NCBI GenBank assembly: GCA_004194705.1
Contig: SADC01000125.1
Coordinates: forward strand, 62,001 to 126,000
Source: Ditylenchus dipsaci
Lineage: Eukaryota; Nematoda; Chromadorea; Rhabditida; Anguinidae
Length of the DNA stretch: 64,000 bases
Direction: 5' to 3'
Below the pieces are notes generated by a model. It was given only the letters and a program-made list of their open reading frames with translations. It was not told the origin of the DNA and did no database searches. Positions 1 through 11,705 of this stretch are shown one piece after another. How positions within the stretch are numbered: position 1 is the first letter of the stretch; every line of letters begins with the position of its first letter. The translations under genes and the position numbers were made by a program.

Positions 1-2886
1 TGTAAATAATCTTTTAAACATTCATAAATTATACTCCTGGAGGACCAGGCAATCCATTGTTGCCGGAAGGACCACTGCAAACATTTGACATGATTTAAAT
101 TGCATAAAAACGGGTTATCTGACCGATCTCCGACGGAACCACGAATTCCAGGTGTTCCTCCCAAACCGTTCTTGCCACTTCAAATGATACAAAATTCAAT
201 TTTTGACGGTCAAAAATAATTTAAAATCTCACTCATGACCACGACCGCCTGGTGGACCTTAAAAAGTAATTTGGTTTACAAAATCTAAAAAATTAATAAC
301 ATCTTTTCTACCTCGAGGACCAGTCCTGAAATGTTAGCCGATTTAGCTTGTTTTTATTGAATCACTCTGGCTTACCTTCCATAAGGCCCAGGTGGTCCAG
401 GAGGTGCTCCATTCAACACCTACACAATAAATAATCATTAAAGTACATGCATAAAAGGCAACAACCTTTCCACGATCTCCCACAATGCCCTTGGGTCCAG
501 GAGGTCCAGGCTCTCCACGTGGCTGAAACAATACACAATTTTTAACGTCACATTATTATTTTTAAAAACAAATACCCCAGGGGGTCCAGGTGGTCCTGGT
601 CTGTTGTTCTCTGTATGCAATCAAGTTAAAGAGGTAAAAATTATTCTTAAAAATACCTCCAGATTTGCCTTGATGTCCCTGAAATCATATGTTAGTTATG
701 CACGTTTTATTTATTTTAAGGGAAATTACTGGATTTCCAGCCGGTCCTCTTGGCCCTTTGCTTCCAGGTAATCCAGGTGGCTGCAATTCCAATTTAGCAT
801 TATACAATAACAAATACAAAATGACAAATCTTACTCCTGGTGGGCCTGGCGGACACTAAATTGTAGTAAGCAATAGTTTGCAAAGATATTTACAATTAAA
901 ACTATTTTTCTTGTTGGTAAAAGATTGGTGAAATCTTACAACTTTTTATATTTAAATTAATTTAGTTTCAAAGACGTTATTTTAAGTCTTGGTTCAAAAT
1001 TTGAAATTCTCAGAACTAAAGTAAGTTCCTGACTCAAAAAACCCCTCTTAAGAATATTAGGGAGTATATCTGATATATGAGCAAAACTTTTGGTTATTTT
1101 GTCACCTTTTTCAGCTTTTTCAATGACAGAAAATGTTTCTTTATTTTTGTAAGGTTATAAAATACTTCAGAAATATAAAAAAACATTAAACTAAAAAAAT
1201 TATTAAAATCTTGAGTTAAACTAGAATTTGAAATTTTGGCAAAAAAATTAAAAAAACGGTGAGAATGTAGCTCTAGCGTAAGATTTGACTATTTGTTCAA
1301 ATCTGTTTTACGAGTTACTGCAGGATTCGCAATTTTAGAGAATTTTTTTCGCGATTTAGGAAGTGCTAGATGTTGTCAATAGCATTATTCAAATTTTAAA
1401 AGATGCTAGTAAGTAGGTTCTTTACACATTTTATAAAACTGCCAACCCTGATTTACTCACCTTTTGGCAAGAGTTAGTTCCAGCAGGTGGTGCTGGCAAA
1501 TACCTTCCTAAAAATTTCTCCATGAAAAGCATAAATTTATAATTGGCACTCAGAGTTCACCATTTTTGCCGTTGGGTCCATCAGCCCCTGGCTGGCCGTC
1601 ATTTCCTGGGAGTCCATCGTTCCCTGGATTGCCCCGTGCTCCTAAGACAAACATTTAGATTATTCCTGGGATTGTTGCAAAAGTACAAGCACACCTGGCT
1701 GTCCTTGGGAACAAGCGCAACATGAACCTGAATATTTAAACTGTGTTTACACAGACTTACTTTTCAAAATCTCAGTTCTTTATAAGTCCAAAATGGTCCA
1801 GAAAATCAGGCTCACCTCCAGAAGAAGCTCCTCCATAAGAGGCTGATCCGTAGGGATTGTTGCTATCCGCACTGTACTCACTTCTGCGTTGCCTATTGTT
1901 TTTGGCAAGCGCCGTAACACTAATCTCTCGCCTAAAATAGATGCTAGTCTTGTTTACACACAACATCACTCCGAAAGGGTAAGCAAACAAAATAAGCTTG
2001 CCAAATATCTCTGGATTCCAGCTGAAAATACAGCTAATAAACATGGTAATTATAATATTTTAACCGAAAAAACAAGACTAATAACATATTTTTATGTTTT
2101 TTAAAAATATTTTTAATTTTTAAAAACATGACCTTTGCAAACAAAAACTTCCTCATTTTTTTAAATTTAAAAAATTTCTACGTCAAATTTTAATTACGTG
2201 AAAACACACGTCTAATTAGTAGGGAAACAGCTATATGTGGAATGTTGCTATTGCTTCCCTCTAATTATTTTCTTTATTTTTGCTCGGCTAGACTTTCTTT
2301 TATAATTTTATTGCCAAAAATAAATGAGATTATTTATTAAAACAATCCTTAATTAGAAATCTGCAAAGACATTAATTTTCTTTTGTGTTTCACTTTAGGA
2401 AAAAAAGTTGAAAAAATCCAAATTTGTACCTTGCAACGTTCGACGTTGGAAAGCATAATGGATATTTTTTGTTGGAAATCCATCTAAAATGTGCTCTTGT
2501 TGCGCACTCATGTGGTGTTTAAGGATAAACAAAGTTACGTGTAGAATGGGCAAAATCTAAAAGCATTTCAATAAAAGAACAATACATAACAATTCTGATC
2601 TGACGTTTAGTTAAGCGTAAATAATTTTTTTGCTTCTAATTATGATATGTAATTTTTAATAACTCCTTAAAAATCACAAAAATTGTTTTCACTTACAATT
2701 TAATTTTTTAATTATAAAATACAATAAATTTTAATGAATATTTTAATGTTTTGGATCTATCAAAATGTATTTACAGCTTTTTTTGTCTAAATGACTTACT
2801 ATGACTATGACCATCAAACAGACTGTGGAGAACACTGTCCCACAAATAACTGTGCCTCTACTTCCCCCAATTTTGAGTTCTGCCAT
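1..2886 (-). CDS. Nematode cuticle collagen, 3' end beyond window
   Basis: This is a structural collagen of the cuticle, secreted by the hypodermis. Exon 1 (2800-2886) gives a basic N-terminus and a hydrophobic membrane segment. Exons near 2430-2555 and 1816-1931 give the N-terminal non-collagenous domain with a furin-like RQRR site. Exon 1695-1727 carries the Cys box GSCCACSQGQPG. Exon 1561-1641 is Gly-X-Y. Exon 1461-1507 ends SCQK and joins 835-855 (CPPGPPG), which is the usual cuticle-collagen CxxC-type junction. Further short Gly-X-Y exons follow at 730-780, 657-678, 574-602, 468-525, 375-420 and down to base 1. The so-many-small-exons layout differs from the one to three introns typical of C. 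elegans cuticle collagens. The exon 2/exon 3 junction is one base out of phase as I read it. The family call is firm; the subfamily is not known. Confidence 0.9.
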
Positions 2887-3734
2887 TGTAAAACTACCAG
2901 TTATTTTTTCTGAAAACAAGACTTCTTAACTACACATCAAATAATTGTATTGATAAAAAAAACTAGAGAAATTATCCCCTCTTTTATCTCAATAAAGTTT
3001 TTTTTCTTGAGTTTTCTTTGAAAGAATGTGTGATGACCTAAAATTGTACTTTTCTTTCTTGAAAAGACGACCTAATTTCCTTGTTTTATAACTGGTGTTG
3101 AAATTTTGTCTGTGTGTGTTATCTTTTTTTAATGACGGAACAAATGGTATTAACCTGTACATTTTTTATTTTTCCACAACAAAAGTTGAGCTAAATGGCA
3201 TTATTGGACAAAAAACATCAAAATAAGAATAATAAATTAGGCTACAATAAACAACATTAGCAATGGTGATGAGTGACTTAAAAACCGACAATAACAACTT
3301 AATAGTGATTAAAAAAGCACAAAAGTGTCAATAAATTCTCATTTACAACAAAAATTGTAGGAGAGAAAATAAAGTCGAGCGCAGTGGATTTACAATATGG
3401 TCAAAAACAAATTTTGGTTCTAGTGGAGAACCCGTTCCCATTTTTGCCCTGGTCTCCTGTTGTTTTTATTCAAAAGTGCCTTGGGCCACTCCTGTCCATT
3501 ATGATAGTATGGTGACCACAGTTAACATGATCACCTAGACCATGATCACATTTAAAAGAACAGGGGCACCAAGGCATTTTTCAATAAAAACAACAGGGGG
3601 GCAAAGTCAAAAAATGAGAATGGATTCTCCACTAGAACCATATGGTCAAAAAACTTTTTGGGTTTTACATATACAGATTTAAGCAAAACAACGTGTAAAG
3701 CATCTATTTTGTTTGAACAACGAATTTGTTTAGT
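2887..3734. other. Intergenic, no gene seen
   Basis: AT-rich spacer between the collagen start and the peptide-precursor stop. The only structure is the hairpin at about 3414-3640, listed separately. The collagen promoter should lie in the left part, but I recognise no specific element. Confidence 0.5.
3414..3640. repeat. Palindromic MITE-like element with GGACCAAGGCA-type arms
   Basis: The left arm begins GGTTCTAGTGGAGAACCC and is matched by a right arm ending GGATTCTCCACTAGAACC. The inner arms carry a GCCTTGG / CCAAGGC core and a run giving CAACAGG. ATATGGTCAAAAA occurs directly on both sides (about 3396 and 3639), possibly a target duplication or an older repeat. Confidence 0.7.
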
Positions 3735-4233
3735 TTACCAGAATTTGTTCGAACTGCACAAAAATGAAATCATGTCCTCAGTATTTGCCCTTTTCTCGAG
3801 TGTATTCATGAGCCTCTTTCTCCTAAGCCGTTCACACAAGTCACGCATCGCATCCAGCACAGCTACATCATCAATCGGCGGTAACTGGTGTTGTGACGAT
3901 CTCTTTTCCATAGCAGCACCTGAGAATTGAAAGACACCTTCTGGAAAGTCGTAAGTAGCCTGCTTATCCTCTTGTTTCAAAAATTCTGGGCTCTCAACCA
4001 CCAACAGATTATCCATATAGGCATTAGAAACTGTCCTTTGTTGACTAGGCAATGAGCTAAGTGACCTTCCTGAAAACAATAAAATTAGTCAACTAAAAAG
4101 GCAATCAAAATTCCAATGAAAAATTACTTTTGATAACCATAGCTGAAGAAGACTGCAGGATAGCAAAGAAAAGCATCAACCACGGCCCTGTGAAAATCTG
4201 CCTCCAAGCTGAATAAAGTCCAAAATATAACAT
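3735..4233 (-). CDS. Secreted peptide-hormone precursor, CRF/DH44-like
   Basis: Two exons, 4128-4233 and 3735-4069, joined by a 58-nt GT-AG intron. Their lengths (106+335) give an exact 146-codon frame. Residues 1 to about 31 form a signal peptide: the hydrophobic core WLMLFFAIL is followed by a small-residue cleavage region. A spacer follows, with a basic pair just after the signal. Near residue 93 the sequence MEKR gives a KR processing site. The released C-terminal peptide of about 52 residues starts SSQHQLPPIDDVAVL, continues MRDLCERLRRKRL, then RANTEDMISFL. A PPI start, an amphipathic helix with L and R spacing, and the RAN..(F/I)L end are the layout of corticotropin-releasing factor and insect DH44 peptides. 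The internal RRKR and the lack of a C-terminal amidation Gly are unlike the family. Secretion is well supported; family membership is inference. Confidence 0.6.
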
Positions 4234-4655
4234 AGCTGAATGGAAGTGAAAAAGCAGTAGCAGCAAAAGCGATGTCCAAGATAATTAAGTCTAAATTTTT
4301 TTTGATTAAAAGTTGGTATTAAAAGTGCGATATTAATAAGTGCAGAAAAGGATTATTATTAAAATTACAGACATTTGCAATTCTAATTTCCAAACAAAAG
4401 AAGAAGAATAAGCCATAAGACGAAGATTCAATGAGCCTTTATAGCACACATAAATAGTGCCTCCTTCACCAAGTTTGGTGAAGGAGTTGTGCACTAACCA
4501 ATCAGGCGTTAAATACAACTCACGAAAGTTCAATTAAACAACAACACAAAAGTAAAGGTAACATTCCAAGAATCTTAAAAGCACTACAATTGGATAATAC
4601 TCACGCGATCTATACAGCTGCCACACCTCTACTAAACAAAGTGCTCCACCTATAC

Positions 4656-5020
4656 TAACCAAAATGCTGTATTGAAGCATAAAAAATTTTGAAACATCAA
4701 TCCAGAGACTTTTGATCACTTGTTTCAATAAAAAACATGTTTCTATTAGACAATGGGCACCAAAAGTTTTTTGGTCCCCTGTCGTTTTTTTAGTGTTTGA
4801 CTTGGTCCTTCTTTTAATTTTCTAATACTGTTTTTAAAAAAATTCAATTATGCTGATTGAAATTAACAGGGGGGACCAAGGCAAAAACTGTAAAAAAAGA
4901 ACACGGTGGACCAAGGCAAATTTTTGGTATCCATTGTCCAATAAAGCCAGAATGCTGTATTGAAGCATAAAAAATGCTAAAACATCAATTCAGAGACTTT
5001 TGATCACTTGTTTCAATAAA
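4656..5020. repeat. Direct duplication flanking a palindromic insert
   Basis: About 75 bp starting ATGCTGTATTGAAGCATAAA at about 4663 recurs at about 4950 with few changes, ending GTTTCAATAAAAAA in both copies. Between the copies, about 4745-4932, is a hairpin whose arms carry GGACCAAGGCAAA and its complement and whose ends read ACAATGG / CCATTGT. The insert belongs to the family seen at 3414-3640 and 55718-55882. The duplication looks like part of the target copied around the insert. Confidence 0.6.
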
Positions 5021-6114
5021 AAAACGTTTTGCTTCAAGCAAAAACAACTGATTTTATCTCGAGAAAACAGCACTTCCTATTAGCTGTATCAAAAATGCAT
5101 CGTGAAGTAAGCCGAAAAAATATATGTCCACATGTATATATATGCAGCAGAATGGGTTGCCAAAAAATAGAGATATTGGTTAGCCAAACACACACACATA
5201 AATCGACTGAATTAATAATAGACTACTCCTTAAGAATGCGAAAACAATTTCTGGATGTGGCGAGGGATTATCCTTCCTGAAATGTGGCTCTTGTCTCTAA
5301 CAAACAAACACCTATTCCAGAAGAAAAAGAGCGTGGAGTGAACAATAAGATATATAACAACAAGCCATGTTCGAAAATACTTCGTTTCTACAGCTCAATT
5401 AACCAAATGGATGCCTAAAATAAAATACCTGCGTAATAATTTAGGAAATCCGGAAGGGAAAGGGGCAACATGCTTTCTAGTCGAGTCTGTTGCTTATTTT
5501 AATAGCTTGAGAAAAGAGATGAGAATTTTATGCCAATTAAATTTCGCCCTAGTTCTAATAATGTAGACTGTGGAGAAATTAAATTTATAGATTTTAAAAA
5601 ATTTATGATTAGTTTTAGTGTTCGATATCGAAAGGTTATAAAAATTAAAAATGCTGTAAAAAGCTGTTTTCGTTATTTTTTTAGTGCGTTGACGTTAGGT
5701 ACCTTTTGTCCCATTTTGTCCCCAATCTCTTTTTTATAAAACCTCAGAAAAAAGCACCCAAATATTAGTCCCAGTCCCAGAGTACCCCGGAAAAAATGCG
5801 CAAGGCAATTATTAGCCAGTCCTAACATATGCTGGCCTAAGCCTAAGGCCTGAGTAGTTAGAAAAAAGAGTAGCTCCAAAATGGGACAAAAGGTACCTAA
5901 CGTCGATACCCCATTTTTTTGTCAAAACAATATTTTTGATTGAAATATACATTTAGTTAAAATAAGCTAAAGTTCCATTAAGAAAATCTTGCAGTACAAT
6001 ATTGAGCTTTTTTTAGCTGAACAACTGTCTGAACACAAGCTATAATATGTAGATTTTAGCTTCCTTTGAAAAAACTTGGGTTAGATGCCTAACTGTCATC
6101 AGAAAGTAGAGTAC

Positions 6115-6130
6115 AGTCGACTCTAGATAG
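6115..6130 (+). repeat. Possible pogo/Tigger-type MITE end
   Basis: GTACAGTCGACTCTAG has the TA-CAGTCRA start of the pogo-like MITE family seen many times in this window. I did not locate a matching right end, so this may be a solo or decayed terminus. Confidence 0.35.
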
Positions 6131-7149
6131 GATAAAAACCAAAAAATTTCACAAATTTTCTACCTCCATTTTTAAATTGCCTCGGAGTTGTCTTTGGTCG
6201 TGCTACGAAAAATCGCAAAGATTCCGACTTTGTCAGTAACTTTTGTAAATGGCAACAGTTTTGCCTAAAACAACGGCACCTCGCGATGTAACGAACCCTT
6301 TTTATGAAAATAACGGTTCGTTTAATCCAGAAACGATTGTAAATAAAAAAACCTGATATGAAAAAACGTTTGTGCCGCCTAGTTATAATCGGACAACATT
6401 CAGGAACAATAAAAAGGGCCATTTACAGAATATCTGCGATTGTAAAAGGTTTTGGCTATATCCGTGCAGCAATGTGCAAAAAAAAAAGTTCGAAACCACT
6501 CGATTCGAAAGTCTTGGAAATAAAAATACACTATCGCAAAAATTGGAAAGCATCTCCCATGAGATGGGAATTAGTCAGACAAGAAATTAGACTGGCTGTG
6601 TTTTGAATGTAAGAAGCTTTGTTCAAATAGTCTTATAACAAAAGCTGAAATTGCTACCCTCATTTAGATGGGTATTCTGCGTCAAGATAATACTTTTAAT
6701 ATTGTTTGGCTATGCTAAAAGACATAAACACTTTGCTTGTAATTATAAGTGCGCAAATCGAGAAAAAAAATATACTCGAAACTTTGTCAATTAATAGTTA
6801 CTCAGAAATAATGGTGTTGAAATTTGACTCAAGAACGTCTTTAAATTTTTTATCTTCTTACGTTTGGAATATTTTGCAAAACTAACGAGTGTCTAATGCT
6901 GTCATAAAAAAGATATTTGCAAAATTCTAATTGCTATTTATCCCGATTTTTATTGAGTTCAGCTCCATGCTGTGATAACTCCCCACACTCCTCTTTGAAG
7001 ATCTATATTTCAACCTAGAACCAACATTTCTCAAATCGTTTAACTACCACGAACTCGACCGAAAATGCTTTTTCTATTTTGGATAATCACCCGAAAATAT
7101 TGAAATTGACCCTCAAGTGTTTCGGTTGTTCGGGGATTGAAATAACCCG

Positions 7150-7865
7150 TCATGGCGAGTTTCTGTCGACGCTCGCGCATTTTTCAGTTATTTAAAAATA
7201 GTGTTTAAACGTCTCCTAAGTAATTTTTATATGCTTAAAACGATGAAAAAGCTATTTTCTTACATTTTTCCACACAAAAAATGGATTTTTTGAAGAAAAA
7301 AAAATTTTGACCGAAATTCGATTTTTTGCCTTGGAGGACCAAGGTAAACCACCTTATATAAGGGTATTTCACCCCGTTTTGGTCACTGGAGCTGGGCAAA
7401 AGAGCCTCTAAATGCATTTTGATTAAGAGTCTTGCTCGGAATTATGGCTAAGGTAAGTGAGTGCGCGCATCTCTAACCATCCAAGCCCCCTGCGCCCCTT
7501 CGGGGCGCAGGGGCTTGGTTGCTTGGGGTTGAGATGCGCACACCCACATACCTTAGACACAAATCACTCGAAAGTGACACTGGATGCATAAAAATGTATG
7601 CATGCCAGAGTTTTTTTTCATGCGGTAGGCCCCAGTCAACAAAACTATGTTTAAATTCCATCTTTTTGGTTGTCTGGGTACCTCTTTAGGATGGTTTACC
7701 TTGGTCCCCAAGGCAAAAAGTCGAATTTTGGTCAAAAATTTTTTTTTCAAAAAATCTATTTTTTGTGTGGAAAAATGTGAGAAAATAGCTTTTTATCGTT
7801 TTAAGCATATAAAAATTACTTAGGAGACGTTTAAACACTATTTTTAAATAACTGAAAAATGCGCC
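7150..7865. repeat. Long inverted repeat around a GC-rich hairpin core
   Basis: Arms of about 160 bp (7178-7340 and 7690-7862) are near-perfect reverse complements and share the run AAACGTCTCCTAAGTAATTT. The central part, about 7388-7640, contains GAGTGCGCGCATCTCTAACC, a CCCCTTCGGGG stem and GAGATGCGCACACCCACATA. The same core recurs at 13010-13245 inside different arms, so core and arms have separate histories. Confidence 0.75.
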
Positions 7866-8139
7866 CCCCCCCAAAACTTTTTATATGGCTGTGAAAACCG
7901 TTTCCCCGCGAAATTTAGACTCAAAGTTAGGAGTCTGTCTCATTAAAAAATATTTGGGTCTTCCGGTCTGATCTGGAATATTTCATGAAAAATAAAATAA
8001 AATTAGTTGTCTGACTGCAAAACTGTCTTCCGCAAAATTTGGAATAAAGGCTAAAATATCTCTGATTTGAAAAAAATTAGTCTAAACCTGTTCAGACCGG
8101 TCTGATCTGGTCTTCCGCCGTCTGGTCTTGGTCTTTGCC

Positions 8140-8212
8140 CACCTCTGCGGTGTAGTGCTTTATATACTTATAACCGAGGTTGCTGGTTCAAATCCTCTAG
8201 TATTACGGCACA
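8140..8212 (+). repeat. tRNA-like sequence, possible SINE head
   Basis: The stretch from GCGGTGTAGTGC to GGTTGCTGGTTCAAATCC has an A-box-like start and a GGTTCAAATCC B box, as in a tRNA or tRNA-derived SINE. I cannot fold a full cloverleaf with a matched acceptor stem by eye, so I do not call a functional tRNA. Confidence 0.35.
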
Positions 8213-8249
8213 TTTCCACTGGAAAAGGCACATTTCCAAAGAAGGAAAC

Positions 8250-8611
8250 CATGGTGGGGAAAACCGATAAAATTGCCCTATTTTATCGGTTTTTTATCGG
8301 TTTTATCCCTTTTTATTTATTCCTTATTTTTGCTGATTCAGACCCTTTTACTGATTTTTTTTCACCAAACGATAAAGAAAGGTATAACGAGAATATAAGC
8401 GACCTATTTTACTGCAAAAACATCCAATGGCTTTCCTAGTTTACGTTATAAAATAACGATAAAATTGACCAAATTATGACTAAATTATGACTATCTTATC
8501 GTTTTGGTAAAAACAAATCAGTAAAAGGGTCTGAATCAGCAAAAATAAGGAATAAATAAAAAGGGATAAAACCGATAAAATAGGGCAATTTTATTGGTTT
8601 TCCCCACCATT
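8250..8611. mobile_element. Palindromic hAT-type MITE with 8-bp target duplication
   Basis: The ends read ATGGTGGGGAAAACCGATAA and its near-complement, and most of the 362 bp folds into one hairpin. AAGGAAAC lies immediately outside both ends (8242-8249 and 8612-8619). An 8-bp duplication fits hAT transposition. No coding sequence is present, so it is non-autonomous. Confidence 0.75.
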
Positions 8612-9235
8612 AAGGAAACACATTTTCACAAAAATCACTTTTCCACAAAAAGGAGGCCTCATAGTGCAAATCATTGTGCAAAACATCATTGTGTTGACAT
8701 CATTGTGCAAAAAGAAAAGAGAAACAATTTTGCGTCATTTTAGCGTTTGTAAATTTTCTTTTTTTAGATAATCTTTAAGCTGAGGCTTGGTTTTTCTAAT
8801 TGCAAGGCTTAATTCTATGACTGTGAACCCTGCGTTTTGAATAAACGATCAAGAAGGATTAAAATTGTCTGAACAACACAGATTAACACTACGTGTATTT
8901 ATTATTGCTTTAATGATTTATTATTGCTAACATGTTATTTCCTTTCAAAATGTCGAAAATTTTTAAGATTTTACAGGATGATTATATTGAACAATACCTA
9001 TTTTAATAAAACGACTAATAAGTAAACCTTGCGAGCTTGTTTTTTACATACCAATAAGAATTTGTTTTTTTTGAGATTTCGGTCTCGTAGACAAAAGAGC
9101 TTGAATAAAAAATCAAATTAAATGATTAAAAAATCTTGAACAGCATGAATTTAAAAAAAAACCTTCCTTTTTAAAAGGAGGACAGACTTTAAAGATCGGC
9201 GGGGATATTTTGACTAGAAAATGACATTCTGCAAG

Positions 9236-9475
9236 CTTAAAGGAGCATGCCCGTGAGTTACACAGAGAAAAGGCGGGGACCAGCACTTTTTTCTTTCTCG
9301 ATCAAAATTTACATGCGTCCTCATCCAGATTTTTTAAGTTTTCTGCCTAACTTTAAAGTTAGTATTCGGTGATCGATATCAGATTGAACGCGAAACGAAT
9401 GAAAATGGGACGGTTCAGAAAATTTGCTGGTCCCCCCCCCTAATCTTTTGAAACGCACGGGCATGCTCCTTGTTG
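9236..9475. repeat. Inverted-repeat element ending AAAGGAGCATGCCC
   Basis: The left end CTTAAAGGAGCATGCCCGTG pairs with CACGGGCATGCTCCTT at the right. A second inner pair GCGGGGACCAGC / GCTGGTCCCCCC lies inside. The same termini occur around eS17 (46143-48240) and at 52426-52655, and one end is seen at 58205. Confidence 0.6.
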
Positions 9476-9534
9476 ATTTTATTTTTCTTTTCAGCTTCTT
9501 ATTTTTTCACACCAATCGATATTACCATGAATCC

Positions 9535-9965
9535 ACCCGACAAGAAACACATCAGATCGGGATTTCGAAAAAAAAATTTTCGAAAAAATTCACCTTGGTC
9601 CATTTTATGGTCGTCTTGGTAGTTTTCGGAATCGTTTCAGAACTTACGTTTTTATCGGTCATCTAGCAAACATGATTGTATATAATTTTATACTCAAATC
9701 CAAAATTTTCAAGGGTATTTTAGAATTTTTTTCCGCAAATTTTGGAGGTATGGTCATATACAACTTTATACTCAAAAAGTAGGTCTACTTTCTGCCGTCA
9801 TTTTCAGTATAAAATTGCGTATAATCATGTCCACTAGAGGACCGGTAAAACGTATGTTCTAAAATAGTTCCGAAAACAACCAAGACGACCCTAAATTGGA
9901 CCAAGGCAAATTTTTTCGAAAAAAGTATTTCGAAATCACGATCTGATGTGTTTTTCGTCAGGGCG
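9535..9965. repeat. Long palindrome with CCTTGGTCC in the arms
   Basis: The left arm (about 9540-9700) and right arm (about 9800-9962) are reverse complements with scattered changes. They share CATCAGATCGGGATTTCG, TTCACCTTGGTCCA and CAAACATGATTGTATATAAT. The spacer is about 100 bp. It contains the same GGACCAAGGCA motif as several other hairpins here. Confidence 0.7.
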
Positions 9966-10198
9966 ATACATAGTAATATCAATTGTTTAAAAAATAAAGA
10001 GGTTGAAAAGAAAAAGAAAATTAACTTAAGCTTGCAAAATACCAATTTTCCAGTCAAAAAATATGATATGATATATGATGTGAGAAACACGATTTTTACT
10101 TGGTCCTCTATGTAGTTTGTGCTCTGGTCAGTGGATGGCCTCCAGATAGGCAAGTCCCAACCATAGTGAGGATTAAACATAAATCGTGTTTTCCACAT

Positions 10199-10421
10199 TA
10201 CCGTATATCTTCTAATAAAAACCCACCTTCTAATGAACGCCCACCTTCTAATAAACGCCCATGTCCCGAGGGGTGTTGAAAAATAAGAGCCCACCTTCTA
10301 ATAAACGCCCATGTCCCGAGGAGGTTGAAAAATAAAAGCCCACCTTCTAATAAACGCCCATGTCCCGAGGAGGGTTGAAAAATAAAAGCCCATGGGCTTT
10401 TAATAGAAGATATACGGTATA
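10199..10421. repeat. TACCGTAT-family MITE with an internal tandem repeat
   Basis: The ends read TACCGTATATCTTCTAATA and its complement. Inside, a unit of about 57 bp containing CACCTTCTAATAAACGCCCA and GTCCCGAGG is present about three times. The tandem unit produces the repeated WAFIRR-like frames on the minus strand, which are not a gene. Confidence 0.75.
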
Positions 10422-11439
10422 CACCAAAATAATTGTCGGCGGAAAAAATCGATCCTTGAAAAACCGAATTTTGAACATCGCTCTTTAAAAAAGTTGCAGC
10501 CATTTAAAAACCTGAAGATTCTCGGCACAATCTGAACCCAAAAAAATTCTGGTCTAATAAGATTTCTCAAATGAAAAGTCTTTTTTTACTTAAAGTATGA
10601 GTTATTTATAAATTGACCTAATACACCCTTTTTCGGTTAGCACGGCACACTAAAATGTTGATATGGAATCATATATAAAACAAAAGCGTATTTAGAAGTT
10701 TTAAATCTGGAATTCTTTAATCTTTAAGAGTACCAAAGTGGAATGAAAAATGCAAAAACTCCTGTGTTGAAAGGTTACAACTTGCAAACAAAAGTGACAT
10801 TTAATTATTGGAACTAAAGGATAGGATGACTATTTGTGTTCTGGTGAGTTTGCAAGCTAGGAAGTTGGGTGTCATTCACCCCTTAAAAAATTCTTCCAAA
10901 GTCTTGTTTGTAAGCCAACAAGCTTAAGAGCAAAATCCTCATAGAACAGAAAAAAGCGTGAGAAAAGGCACTTTGCATGCTTGCCAAAAGAGCGTCATAT
11001 TTTCTAGTTTTCCACTTTTTAGCATGTTTTAGCTCAGAAAAATAGTTGCGGAAAACTGCATATTTTGTTTACACTTGAAAGTAAAGTCCCTAACTAGCTT
11101 ATGGATTATGTAAATTGGCAAAAAAATCGTAGGGAATTTTAAAATTTACGTCGTTTTTGAAAAAAATTACATCTTTAATTTTGGGCTAACTTTACTTTCT
11201 GTATTGAACAGACCGGCATTTTTTTCAAATTTTCCAAAACAGGAAAAATTTAGTACGATCTCAAAATTTTACGAAAATATACAAAATAGAATTGGTAGAG
11301 CTCTTGAAAGTTAAGAAAACGCAATAGATAGCTCTAAAAAATATCTGCTCAGGGAAGTATAAGTTTTTAAAGTCGAGGAGCCCGTTCATTAGAGAGTGTC
11401 TGCCTAAAAGAGGAAGTCGTTTTGCTTTGAGAAAAAGGC

Positions 11440-11705
11440 TTCGGTGGCGCAGTTAATATACATTCGAGCTATGTGGCTCAAGATCGTAAACAGGTTCGAT
11501 CTCAAGTGGCGGAACGCTATTTGTTTCGGCTTGTGTGACCAGTGTCTAAATGTAATTGAGGTTGCTGATTCCAAATGTGGCGCTAAAAAACGAATTATTT
11601 CGGAATATTGGTCAAACAAGCAAAAAACATGCGGGATCGAGCCTGTGCACGAATTCGGTCCAAAAAGCACAATCGCTTATCCACTAAGCCACCGAATGTT
11701 CGGAT
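11440..11705. repeat. Two convergent tRNA-like sequences, likely SINE pair
   Basis: On the plus strand, TTCGGTGGCGCAGTTA is followed about 55 bp on by CAGGTTCGATCTC. On the minus strand from about 11700, TTCGGTGGCTTAGTGGATAA is followed by CAGGCTCGATCCC. Both have A-box and B-box like elements at tRNA spacing. They face each other, and the two halves are partly reverse complementary. This is more like tRNA-derived SINE heads than working tRNA genes. Confidence 0.45.

Noticed and set aside
1543..2104. Plus-strand frames opposite the collagen
   Set aside because: Shadows of the minus-strand collagen exons.
8140..8212. Functional tRNA gene
   Set aside because: B-box is present but no convincing acceptor stem or anticodon loop by eye.
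10205..10400. CRISPR array
   Set aside because: Tandem repeats without spacer-repeat alternation, in a eukaryotic genome.
9785..10503. Long minus-strand open frames with repeated WAFIRR-like words
   Set aside because: They come from the ~57-bp tandem unit inside a TACCGTAT MITE; no splice structure or family match.
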